A stretch of DNA of 6,401 nt from Chlamydiota bacterium (GTDB taxonomy: Bacteria; Chlamydiota; Chlamydiia; Chlamydiales; SLFE01), in contig JAAKFL010000110.1 in the NCBI GenBank assembly GCA_011065065.1, positions 1 through 6,401 of the forward strand, read 5' to 3'. This document shows, piece after piece, positions 1 through 6,228 of the stretch. A model generated the notes under the pieces. That model was given only the letters and a program-made list of their open reading frames with translations. It was not told where the DNA came from and searched no databases. A program made the translations under genes and the position numbers. Within the stretch, counting starts at the first letter, position 1. The number at the start of each line of letters is the position of its first letter.

Positions 1-77
1 TGTCCATCCTTACAATCCTTTTTATCCTGTTATCCCGTGCTAAAAAAAACAGGATAAAAGGATTGTAAGGATGGACA
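1..77. repeat. Long inverted repeat (hairpin) made of ~9-bp GGAT units
   Basis: Arm 1-31 pairs with arm 48-77 around a 16-nt loop (32-47). There are 18 bp outside (1-18 with 60-77), one unpaired T in a T5/A4 stretch, then 8 bp inside (24-31 with 48-55). Each arm is internally periodic: ATCC at 6, 15, 24 and 32, and GGAT at 52, 60, 69 and 78, so steps are 8-9 bp. No reading frame is evident. It lies 67 nt past the stop of the leftward gene and could end that transcript, but any T-tract would fall outside the window. Internally periodic GGAT elements of this look occur as dispersed intergenic repeats in various bacteria (recollection). The left boundary may be cut by the window edge. Confidence 0.85.
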
Positions 78-110
78 GGATGTGGTTATTTCCCGATAGG
101 GGTCCATGAG

Positions 111-133
111 GACTGGCTCGCTTTGCGTTAAAC
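111..133 (-). other. 3'-flank motif resembling the oppF 3' flank
   Basis: Read on the - strand this stretch is GTTTAAC, a short spacer, then GCGAGCCAGTC, starting 11 nt after the stop codon of the leftward gene. A similar string, TTTAAC then GCGAAGCCAGTC, overlaps the oppF stop codon at 6224-6242 on the + strand. The copies share GCCAGTC exactly and GCGA(A)GCCAGTC with one gap. Both point outward, just downstream of a gene. They may be the edge of a repeat family or chance; no function is claimed. Confidence 0.3.
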
Positions 134-143
134 TCTGCCTAGA

Positions 144-767
144 TCACTTGCTTGAATCTTCCGTGAGGGCAAAATTCTTCAAGAAATTCTCAAACACCTC
201 ATCATCAAAATTATCAATCTGCGTCACATAGACCAAAGTATAGATAGAATTATTCGCAAAAATCGACTTAGCCTCAATACGAATCTGCAGATTTTGAATC
301 GAAAAGTTCAGCGCTTTATGACCGTTCCAGATAACTTCCCCAATGTTCCGCAATACATTTCGATTTTTCGCATTCAAAATGTCATTCATGGTCTCATTCA
401 GCTGAAACTTCACATCCTTCACCTGGTAATCATCAGGAAAGCGAACCACTTTCACCATTAAAGCTGTTTGATCAGGTAACTCAGCCACAAAAATATTCAA
501 CGCAGCTTTCACATTATCTTCACCCGCAACACCAATCGCTTTTGAATCGGTTAAAGGTACCTCTGGAAAGTAGGCTCGAAATTTGGAAAGTTGAGAAGTA
601 AATTCCTTCCAGTTAGCAAAGGTCCGTACTATCTTTTCATACTTCTCTTCTTCCGGAGACTCACCAAACCCTCGATCAATTTGCTGCTTTGCAAAGAAAA
701 CAAGAAAAAACAACACCAAAAATCCAATGATTCCAGCACCAAATATAATTATCCTTTTGTCACTCAT
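144..767 (-). CDS. Membrane-anchored protein of unknown function, possible PsbP-like domain
   Basis: 207 residues; I do not recognise the specific family. Residues 1-5 are short and charged (MSDKR), residues 6-26 form one strongly hydrophobic helix, and residues 27-50 are a charged linker, so the bulk probably faces the periplasm (N-in anchor). From about W53 the pattern is a globular alpha/beta domain: a KFRAYFPEVP strand at 62-71, hydrophobic strands near 87-96 and 101-110, an FPDDY segment at 110-114, a WNGHKALNF strand at 147-155, an IYTLVY strand at 175-180 and a final FENFLKNF helix at 192-199. That order (F-x-x-x-FP near the start, a G-x-x-A/L strand, a closing F-x-x-F-L-x-x-F helix) resembles PsbP/DUF1795-like domains; this is a fold-level guess only. 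There are no cysteines and no catalytic motif. The ATG at 767 has GAAGGA 3 nt upstream and a GGGG stretch slightly further out. It is divergent from oppA, so joint function is not implied. Confidence 0.8.
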   Translation of the reverse strand: MSDKRIIIFGAGIIGFLVLFFLVFFAKQQIDRGFGESPEEEKYEKIVRTFANWKEFTSQLSKFRAYFPEVPLTDSKAIGVAGEDNVKAALNIFVAELPDQTALMVKVVRFPDDYQVKDVKFQLNETMNDILNAKNRNVLRNIGEVIWNGHKALNFSIQNLQIRIEAKSIFANNSIYTLVYVTQIDNFDDEVFENFLKNFALTEDSSK

Positions 768-784
768 AAGTCCTTCACCCCTTT

Positions 785-816
785 AGAGGCTGATTCGAAA
801 TTTGTAAACAGCCCCT
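785..816 (-). promoter_or_regulatory. Possible leader hairpin of the leftward gene
   Basis: AGAGGCTG (785-792) faces CAGCCCCT (809-816) across a 16-nt loop. As - strand RNA all eight positions pair, one of them a G-U wobble; as + strand RNA there is an A-C mismatch, so the structure favours the leftward transcript. It would sit about 18 nt upstream of the ATG at 767. The loop is large and AT-rich, and no regulator is identifiable. Confidence 0.3.
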
Positions 817-819
817 TAA

Positions 820-855
820 ACTATAAAATACTCGATTTAATCATTTTATTGTTAA
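820..855 (-). promoter_or_regulatory. Weak candidate promoter for the leftward gene
   Basis: On the - strand, TTAACA (850-855) lies 19 bp from TATTTT (825-830), with TATAGT (820-825) as an alternative -10. The matches are partial, the spacing is long and the region is very AT-rich, so chance is a serious alternative. It overlaps the rightward candidate at 849-876. Confidence 0.2.
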
Positions 856-876
856 GATTTTTTTTAGATATTTAAT
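849..876 (+). promoter_or_regulatory. Candidate sigma70 promoter 1 for opp operon
   Basis: TTGTTA (849-854; 4/6 to TTGACA) and TTTAAT (871-876; 5/6 to TATAAT) are 16 bp apart, and the spacer contains an 8-T run. A start near 883 would leave about 90 nt of leader before the oppA ATG. Based on consensus matching only, in AT-rich DNA. Confidence 0.35.
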
Positions 877-906
877 AGTGAACGATTTATGTCACGCGGA
901 TTTAAA

Positions 907-936
907 TTGACATGATTGTCGGGAATATGTTTTGAT
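907..936 (+). promoter_or_regulatory. Candidate sigma70 promoter 2 for opp operon
   Basis: A perfect TTGACA (907-912) is followed after 18 bp by TTTGAT (931-936; 4/6 to TATAAT). A start near 943 would give a leader of about 30 nt, and the dyad at 939-956 would overlap that start. The -35 is better than in candidate 1, the -10 worse; both may be used or only one. Confidence 0.4.
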
Positions 937-938
937 TG

Positions 939-956
939 AGTGCACGTATTGGCACT
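939..956. promoter_or_regulatory. Small dyad AGTGC-N8-GCACT before oppA
   Basis: Perfect 5-bp arms at 939-943 and 952-956 around ACGTATTG. It lies immediately downstream of the candidate -10 at 931-936 and 4 nt upstream of the oppA Shine-Dalgarno. It could be an operator or a small leader hairpin. Five-bp arms arise readily by chance, so this is only a candidate. Confidence 0.25.
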
Positions 957-960
957 ATTT

Positions 961-974
961 GGAGTCAATTCATG
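961..974 (+). promoter_or_regulatory. Ribosome binding site that fixes the oppA start
   Basis: GGAG at 961-964 is 7 nt from the ATG at 972. The reading frame stays open upstream to a TTG at 936, but that start lacks a good Shine-Dalgarno and would put 12 polar and mixed residues before the signal peptide. The ATG at 972 gives a standard lipoprotein signal, so it is preferred. Confidence 0.8.
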
Positions 975-2570
975 CATAAGACAAAGTCTTTGATAATTTT
1001 GATCATGGTATTGGGTCTCTTTTCTGCCTGCAGCAAGGAGAAAACTCCCGATTTCAAGCAACGTTTACGATTAAATTTCTTTGCTGAACCTTCGTCTTTA
1101 GATCCTCGAAAAGCTAATTACTCGATCTCCGCAAACATTTACCCTATGCTCTATGATGGTTTGATGCGATTTGATCCTTCGGGTCAATTGGTGCCTTCTG
1201 TGGCGAAGTCGGTCTCAATCTCGAATAACGGAAAGTTCTATATATTCCATTTGCGGCAAACAAATTGGTCAAACGGCGATCCCGTCACGGCGTATGATTT
1301 CGAGTATGCCTGGAAATGGGTACTGGACCCTCAAAATCCTGCGCCTATGGCTAGCCATCTCTACTGTTTAAAAAATGGCAAGATGGCTAAAGAGGGGGCG
1401 GTTCCCGTTTCTTGGGTCGGAGTCTATGCGCGCGATTCGGAAACATTGATTGTGGAGCTCGAGCATCCACTCCCCTACTTCCTTGAGCTGACTTCTGTTC
1501 CCAATTTTTACCCCATCAACCACCTTCACCCAAATAAAGATGAGACTAACAGTTGCATTGGGAATGGCCCTTTTGTTTTGAAGGAATGGAGCCCACAAAG
1601 AGAAATCGTGTTGGAGAAAAATCCCCACTATTGGGATGCCCGCCAGGTTGCCATGAAAGGGATCCACATTTCCTTTATTCAGGATATGAATACGGAGCTC
1701 CAGCTGTTTAAAAGAGGAGAACTTGATTGGGCGGGTGCGCCCATTTCTCAGGGGTTGCCCTATAATGCCCTACCCCAATTACACAAATCCAATCTCCTCC
1801 AAAATCACCCCTTTCTCGGCACCTACTACTACAGCTTCAACACTCAACATCCTCCGTTTAACAACCAGAAAGTGAGAAAAGCCCTAAGCGAAGCCATTCG
1901 ACGAGAAGAAATTGTCGAGCATATCACGCAGGGAGGCGAAATCCCGGCCTACCGCTTTGTTCCCTCGCAAGTCAATTTTAAATCACAAAAAGTTTCACAG
2001 CGCTCTCCTCAAGAGATTCAACAACTTTTTGAAGAGGGATTGAGAGAGCTCAATATGACCCGTAGCGAGCTTCCTGTGATCTCCCTAAGCTATAACAAAA
2101 GTGACATGCACCACGCACTTGCTCAAGCCGTTCAGCACTGTTGGAAAGAGGTATTAGACATCGAAGTCAAACTGAAAAATCATGATTGGAAAGCTCATCT
2201 AAGTGAGATCAGGGCAGGTAATTTCGATATCGCCCGGTTGTCTTGGAAAGGGGTTTCAACAGATCCCATTCATTTTCTTGAAATATTTCAACAGCCCGAT
2301 CACCCCATGCACAACACAAAATGGAAAAACAGTCAGTACGCAAGCTTTGTGAAACGTGCAATGAAATCAAACCAACTTGACGAAAGATTGTTCTATCTTG
2401 CTGAAGCTGAAAAAATTCTCACAAATGAAATGCCAATTGCTCCGGTCTTCTATTTGACAATTTGCTATGTGAAAACTCCGGATCTACAAGGCTATGCGAT
2501 CAATCAGCTGGGAGCCATCGATTTTAAGTGGGCTTCGTTTATAGGAGAGCATGACCAGATATCTGATTAA
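972..2570 (+). CDS. oppA: Oligopeptide ABC transporter, substrate-binding lipoprotein OppA
   Basis: 532 residues, the usual size for the family-5 extracellular solute-binding proteins (SBP_bac_5). It should capture short peptides in the periplasm and deliver them to OppBC. Residues 1-20 are a lipoprotein signal: HKTK, a hydrophobic core and LFSAC, with lipidation expected at Cys20 followed by Ser21. Family landmarks in order: SSLDP (41-45), LYDGLMRFDP (60-69), the signature region around HLRQTNWSNGDPVTAYDFEY (93-112), NGPFVLKEWSP (198-208), KNPHYWDA (217-224 region) and FNNQKVRKALSEAI (296-309). The end (EMPIAPVFY...YAINQLGAIDFKWAS) is also typical. It is first in the operon and its last 20 nt overlap oppB. 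Bound substrate cannot be read from the sequence; chlamydial OppA proteins have been linked to oligopeptide and cell-wall peptide uptake. Start chosen on the Shine-Dalgarno and signal peptide. Confidence 0.95.
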   Translation: MHKTKSLIILIMVLGLFSACSKEKTPDFKQRLRLNFFAEPSSLDPRKANYSISANIYPMLYDGLMRFDPSGQLVPSVAKSVSISNNGKFYIFHLRQTNWSNGDPVTAYDFEYAWKWVLDPQNPAPMASHLYCLKNGKMAKEGAVPVSWVGVYARDSETLIVELEHPLPYFLELTSVPNFYPINHLHPNKDETNSCIGNGPFVLKEWSPQREIVLEKNPHYWDARQVAMKGIHISFIQDMNTELQLFKRGELDWAGAPISQGLPYNALPQLHKSNLLQNHPFLGTYYYSFNTQHPPFNNQKVRKALSEAIRREEIVEHITQGGEIPAYRFVPSQVNFKSQKVSQRSPQEIQQLFEEGLRELNMTRSELPVISLSYNKSDMHHALAQAVQHCWKEVLDIEVKLKNHDWKAHLSEIRAGNFDIARLSWKGVSTDPIHFLEIFQQPDHPMHNTKWKNSQYASFVKRAMKSNQLDERLFYLAEAEKILTNEMPIAPVFYLTICYVKTPDLQGYAINQLGAIDFKWASFIGEHDQISD

Positions 2571-3486
2571 AAAAGTGGTGTACTCAATCTTCTCCTTGTT
2601 CCTCATGGTAACGTTGACGTTTATGATGATGAAAGCGCTTCCAGGAGATCCTTTTAGTGAAGAAAAAGCTCTTCCCACTGAAGTGATGACGAGCTTAAAG
2701 CACCATTATGGCCTCGACACCTCACTATTTCATCAATATCTGCAATATCTGTTCTCAATCATGACATTCAATTTTGGTCCCTCAATTGTCTACCCGAACA
2801 AGACGGTTGTGGGAATCATCAAAAGCTCATTTCCCGTATCAGCTGTTATTGGGACTCAGGCGTTATTCATAGCGCTATTTCTCGGTGTTATTTTTGGAAC
2901 TTTATCTGCGATTTTTCATCCTCGGTGGCAACAAAAAACATTAATGCTTTTTGGAGTGTGCCTGATATCAATCCCAAGTTTTCTTTTAGCAACACTTTTG
3001 CAATATGCTCTGGGTATCTACTTTGATTTTTTACCCATGGCCAAATGGGGAACGTGGGAGCATACCATTCTTCCCACTATCTCCCTAGCCGTATTTCCCA
3101 CGGCACTCATTGCAAGACTTGTGAGAACTAATCTCCTTGAAGTGATGAAGCTGGATTACATCAAAAATGCTAAAGCCAAGGGATTGTCTTCATTCGAAAT
3201 TCTCTGGTTCCATGCTCTTCCCAACTCCTTAATCCCTGTGATTGGATACATGGGGCAATTGATGACATCAATATTAGTGGGGAGTTTTATTGTGGAAAAA
3301 ATCTTTGGGATCCCTGGTCTTGGTCAGTGGTTCATTGCCAGCATTATGAATCGCGATTATCCGGTCATAATGGGCACAACCGTTTTTTATAGCTTTCTTT
3401 TGATCCTCTTTATTTTTTGTTCTGATTGTCTGTATTTAGTAGTAGATCCACGGATTCAATTAAGGAGTCATCCCCGAAATGTATGA
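2551..3486 (+). CDS. oppB: Oligopeptide ABC transporter permease OppB
   Basis: 311 residues, normal for the first inner-membrane permease of Opp/Dpp systems (BPD_transp_1). It opens with MTRYLIKKVVY and a first membrane helix (about 9-28), then the conserved PGDPF (31-35) and a YGLD...QYLQYL stretch (53-67) of the periplasmic loop. Further helices are visible near 99-121, 131-155, 172-191, 226-250 and 271-295, giving the usual six. The EAA-type coupling loop that docks on an ATPase is at 202-231 (DYIKNAKAKGLS then HALPN). IFGIPGLGQW (251-260) and the closing VDPRIQL (298-304) are also family hallmarks. The ATG lies inside the oppA coding end (20-nt overlap), with AGGAG at 2543-2547 unusually close (3 nt). 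It pairs with OppC. Confidence 0.95.
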   Translation: MTRYLIKKVVYSIFSLFLMVTLTFMMMKALPGDPFSEEKALPTEVMTSLKHHYGLDTSLFHQYLQYLFSIMTFNFGPSIVYPNKTVVGIIKSSFPVSAVIGTQALFIALFLGVIFGTLSAIFHPRWQQKTLMLFGVCLISIPSFLLATLLQYALGIYFDFLPMAKWGTWEHTILPTISLAVFPTALIARLVRTNLLEVMKLDYIKNAKAKGLSSFEILWFHALPNSLIPVIGYMGQLMTSILVGSFIVEKIFGIPGLGQWFIASIMNRDYPVIMGTTVFYSFLLILFIFCSDCLYLVVDPRIQLRSHPRNV

Positions 3487-4360
3487 GTTGCATCCCGATC
3501 TATTTTCTCCGTTGGTCCAAAAAACCTCCCCAAAGGCCATCCCGAAAGTCTCTCAATCCTCTTGGGCGATCTTTTTTAAGAATCCACTTGCAATCACTTG
3601 TTTGACATTTCTTGCCCTAGTGATCTTTGTGGCTTTGGCTGGGCCGTTTTTTTCTGGTCATCAATTTGATTATGCCAACCTTCCTATGAAAAACCATCCC
3701 CCTTCTTGGCGTTTTTGGTTTGGATCTGATGATCTTGGGCGCGATGTGTTCACTCGCCTTTGTTACGGAGCCCGCATTTCCCTTTTTATCGGCTTTACCG
3801 CGGCTCTAATTGACTTGATTGTCGGTGTGACCTGGGGGGCCACCTCGGCTTTTGTCGGAGGCCTTTTTGATCAAATTTGTATGCGCCTCTGCGACATTTT
3901 CATCACTCTGCCAAAACTCCTTGTCGTGATGATATTGACTCTTGTTTTGGGATCAGGGCTTTTGCCCATTATTATTTCCATTGCTTTGATCGGTTGGATC
4001 CCGATGGCGCGCGTTGTGCGGGGTGAAGTGTTAGCGATTAAACAACAGGACTATGTTCTCTCGGGAATCGCCGCTGGTGCGTCCTATCCACGACTTCTTT
4101 TCAAATATTTAATCCCAAATATGATGAGCGTGATTACCGTGGCGACGACCATGTCAATCCCCAAAGCGATGTTTCTGGAAGCGTTTTTAAGTTTTTTGGG
4201 GATCGGAGTCCAAGCACCACATGCCAGTTGGGGAACGATGGCGCATGAAGCCTTATCAGGGATGCTTTATTATCCATGGAGACTTTTTTTTCCTGCGGTC
4301 TTGATGAGTTTAACGATCATTTGTTTTAATGTAATTGGAGATGCCTTACAAGAGGCCTAG
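3479..4360 (+). CDS. oppC: Oligopeptide ABC transporter permease OppC
   Basis: 293 residues, second permease of the transporter, forming the channel with OppB. A cytoplasmic N-terminal tail and first helix (about 36-58) match the OppC_N region. The diagnostic FGSDDLGRDVFTRLCYGARI is at 81-100. Helices follow near 101-124, 143-160, 162-180, 214-240 and 266-285. The EAA coupling loop is at 191-219 (DYVLSGIAAGAS then LIPN), and FLSFLGIGVQAPHASWG (236-252) is characteristic. The ATG overlaps the oppB stop by 8 nt, with AAGGAG at 3462-3467, 11 nt upstream. The protein stops at GDALQEA; relatives commonly continue with a few residues such as DP(R/K), so the tail looks slightly clipped, and its TAG stop is part of the oppD Shine-Dalgarno. 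Confidence 0.95.
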   Translation: MYELHPDLFSPLVQKTSPKAIPKVSQSSWAIFFKNPLAITCLTFLALVIFVALAGPFFSGHQFDYANLPMKNHPPSWRFWFGSDDLGRDVFTRLCYGARISLFIGFTAALIDLIVGVTWGATSAFVGGLFDQICMRLCDIFITLPKLLVVMILTLVLGSGLLPIIISIALIGWIPMARVVRGEVLAIKQQDYVLSGIAAGASYPRLLFKYLIPNMMSVITVATTMSIPKAMFLEAFLSFLGIGVQAPHASWGTMAHEALSGMLYYPWRLFFPAVLMSLTIICFNVIGDALQEA

Positions 4361-4373
4361 GAGATTTGAGATG
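4358..4373 (+). promoter_or_regulatory. oppD ribosome binding site built on the oppC stop codon
   Basis: TAGGAG (4358-4363) contains the oppC stop TAG (4358-4360) and is 7 nt from ATG 4371. This favours 4371 over an in-frame TTG at 4335, which lies inside oppC and would add 12 residues before the conserved MPLLEIQHL start. The layout suggests that ribosomes ending oppC restart on oppD. Confidence 0.8.
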
Positions 4374-5381
4374 CCGTTGTTAGAGATACAACACCTGCAA
4401 GTAAGTTTTGGTTCAATTGATGCGCTAAGAGGAGTTAATCTCAAAATCCATCGTGGAGAAATTGTCGGGTTAGTGGGTGAATCGGGAAGCGGTAAAAGTG
4501 CCACGGCACAATCCATTCTCCGATTAATCCCCGATAAACCTGGAATCAAAATGAGCGGAGATATTTTCTTTGAAGGAGAAAACCTCTGTACGAAAACCTC
4601 GCGTGAAATGGAATTGATACGTGGACGCAAAATCGGAATGATTTTTCAGGACTCCAACGCCGCACTCAACCCCACCATGCCCATTGGTGATCAGCTGAGT
4701 GAAGGGGTCATCAAACACCTGGGCATTAAAAAGGACTTTGCGTTTCAAAAAGGAGTCGAGACCCTCTTCAACCTGGGAATTAACAACCCCGTTGAACGCA
4801 TGAAGCAATACTCTCATGAATTATCCGGGGGCATCAGACAACGGATCCTACTCGCGATGGCGATAGCCTGTGACCCCGATCTTCTGATAGCCGATGAACC
4901 CACAACTGCTCTGGACGTGATCACTCAAGCTCAAATCTTGCAGCTTTTGAAGAACCTTGACATGAGTATTTTATTCATCACTCATGACTTGAATCTGATC
5001 TCTAAGATTTCTGATCGTGTCTATGTGATGTATGCAGGGAGAATTGTCGAACACAATTCCACTGAAAGGCTTTTTTCCAAACCAATGCATCCCTACACAC
5101 AATCACTGCTGCAGTCAATCCCTAGCCTCTCACTTGCTACCGACTCTCCGCTGAAAGTTATCCAGGGGTCTCCCCCTTCCCCGCACAATATACCCAGTGG
5201 ATGTGCCTTTCACCCGCGATGTGACTCAGCCATGAAAATTTGTTCCATGTGTGACCCACTCCAAGACACTTCACTCTCATTCCCATGCTGGAAATACCAT
5301 CCTCATGCACAAAATCAAATAAGAGAAATCGATGACATTAATACAGATCAACCAGCTCTCGAAACAGTTCAAGCTCGATAG
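4371..5381 (+). CDS. oppD: Oligopeptide ABC transporter ATP-binding protein OppD
   Basis: 336 residues, typical for OppD/DppD. It hydrolyses ATP with OppF on the cytoplasmic face of OppBC. Motifs: Walker A GESGSGKS (36-43), Q-loop Gln93 in IFQDSNAALNP, signature LSGGIRQR (151-158), Walker B LLIADE (171-176) with D-loop ALD (180-182), and switch His205 in FITHDL. All catalytic residues are present. The C-terminal oligopeptide/dipeptide extension has HPYTQSLL (240-247) and cysteines 278, 284, 291 and 306 in the pattern that binds a [4Fe-4S] cluster in characterised DppD/OppD relatives; Cys294 is extra. The segment between Walker B and the switch (KNLDMSILFITHDL) looks about 4-5 residues shorter than usual. 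The last ~24 residues are polar and beyond the usual end; the final 16 are encoded in the overlap with oppF. Confidence 0.95.
   Translation: MPLLEIQHLQVSFGSIDALRGVNLKIHRGEIVGLVGESGSGKSATAQSILRLIPDKPGIKMSGDIFFEGENLCTKTSREMELIRGRKIGMIFQDSNAALNPTMPIGDQLSEGVIKHLGIKKDFAFQKGVETLFNLGINNPVERMKQYSHELSGGIRQRILLAMAIACDPDLLIADEPTTALDVITQAQILQLLKNLDMSILFITHDLNLISKISDRVYVMYAGRIVEHNSTERLFSKPMHPYTQSLLQSIPSLSLATDSPLKVIQGSPPSPHNIPSGCAFHPRCDSAMKICSMCDPLQDTSLSFPCWKYHPHAQNQIREIDDINTDQPALETVQAR
5321..5334 (+). promoter_or_regulatory. oppF translation start region inside oppD
   Basis: A modest Shine-Dalgarno, AAGAGA (5321-5326), is 5 nt from ATG 5332. In the oppF frame a TAA at 5320-5322 closes the reading frame just upstream, so ATG 5332 is the first possible ATG, and it immediately precedes the conserved LIQINQLSKQF. 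The 50-nt overlap with oppD is therefore real, not an overextended start. Confidence 0.7.
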
Positions 5382-6228
5382 AAACCCTTTCTATGCTCTC
5401 CGCAATGTGAATCTCCAAATTCATAAAGGAGAAATTTTAGGGTTAGTCGGCGCCAGTGGATCAGGAAAAACCACTCTGGGAAAAATCCTCTTGGATCTCA
5501 TTCATCCCACCGAAGGTCAGATTGATTATCATTATGACTCGTTATCGCGACGAAAAAGCATGCAGATGGTCTTTCAAGATCCCCACAGCTCCTTAAATCC
5601 CAAGATGACCGTGTATGAGCTTGTTTCAGAGCCTCTAATAATCCATCGTATAACATCCAATGTTCAAGCTCGAGTCCTAGAACTCCTCGATCTTGTAGAG
5701 ATCGATAGTTCCCTTTTGCAGACTACTTCTGATCAGTTGAGTGGGGGACAAAAGCAGAGAGTTGCTATAGCTCGAGCGCTTGCCTCGGAGCCGGAATTTA
5801 TTGTTTTTGACGAAGCGGTATCAGCTTTGGACGCTTCACTTCAAGCTCAAATCATCAATCTTCTGAAAAAATTGCACAAAGAATTCAATTTGACCTTTCT
5901 ATTCATTTCGCACGACCTCTCAATTGTCAAATATCTTACCGATAGAGTTGCTGTATTGTACGAAGGTCAAATTGTCGAAATGGCTCCGACGAAAACGCTC
6001 TTTGAAAGTCCGCTTCACCCTTATACGCGCGAGCTCCTTAATGCACTCAAACCTGCCCAAAAAGTCAAAGAGTTGAATCGTCATCTTCCGATAACTGGGG
6101 AGCACAAGACTCATATGGGCTGTGAATTTTGTGAACACTGTCCTGTAGCTGAGGCTGTCTGTTGGGAAAAAAAGCCGTGTCTTAAGGAGTGCATGGAGAG
6201 TCATTGGGTGTCATGTCATAAAATTTAA
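5332..6228 (+). CDS. oppF: Oligopeptide ABC transporter ATP-binding protein OppF
   Basis: 298 residues, shorter than the roughly 320-335 common for OppF. It is the second ATPase of the transporter and pairs with OppD. Motifs: Walker A GASGSGKT (40-47), Gln82 in VFQDPHSSLNP, signature LSGGQKQR (136-143), Walker B FIVFDE (156-161) followed by AVSALD (162-167), and switch His194 in FISHDL. The C-terminal extension has HPYTRELL (229-236) and ends in a cysteine-rich tail: Cys264, 270, 277 and 295 match the family's four Fe-S ligands, while 267, 283 and 287 are additional. Between the first beta-strands and the Q-loop (GQIDYHYDSLSRRKSMQMVFQD region, about 62-83) some 10 residues of the usual segment are absent. 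All ATPase motifs are intact, so it is expected to be functional. Last gene of the operon; the repeat-rich flank follows directly. Confidence 0.95.
   Translation: MTLIQINQLSKQFKLDRNPFYALRNVNLQIHKGEILGLVGASGSGKTTLGKILLDLIHPTEGQIDYHYDSLSRRKSMQMVFQDPHSSLNPKMTVYELVSEPLIIHRITSNVQARVLELLDLVEIDSSLLQTTSDQLSGGQKQRVAIARALASEPEFIVFDEAVSALDASLQAQIINLLKKLHKEFNLTFLFISHDLSIVKYLTDRVAVLYEGQIVEMAPTKTLFESPLHPYTRELLNALKPAQKVKELNRHLPITGEHKTHMGCEFCEHCPVAEAVCWEKKPCLKECMESHWVSCHKI

Noticed and set aside
1..77. CRISPR array
   Set aside because: The 8-9-bp periodic units are far too short and are arranged as a palindrome without spacers.
909..920. GACA-TGAT-TGTC mini-palindrome as an operator
   Set aside because: Only 4-bp arms, expected by chance; it overlaps the -35 box but nothing else supports it.
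951..966. Sigma54-like element (TTGGCAC) before oppA
   Set aside because: The required GC-containing -12 box at the right spacing is absent (TATTTGGAG follows).
936..971. TTG start for OppA giving 12 extra residues
   Set aside because: No good ribosome binding site, and it would bury the lipoprotein signal; ATG 972 with GGAG 7 nt upstream fits better.
864..1061. Reading frame on the - strand across the oppA promoter and signal peptide
   Set aside because: It runs antisense to the oppA start and promoter region, resembles no known protein, and has low complexity consistent with a shadow frame.
4335..4370. TTG start for OppD inside oppC
   Set aside because: The added residues do not resemble any OppD, while ATG 4371 has TAGGAG at good spacing and begins the conserved ABC domain.
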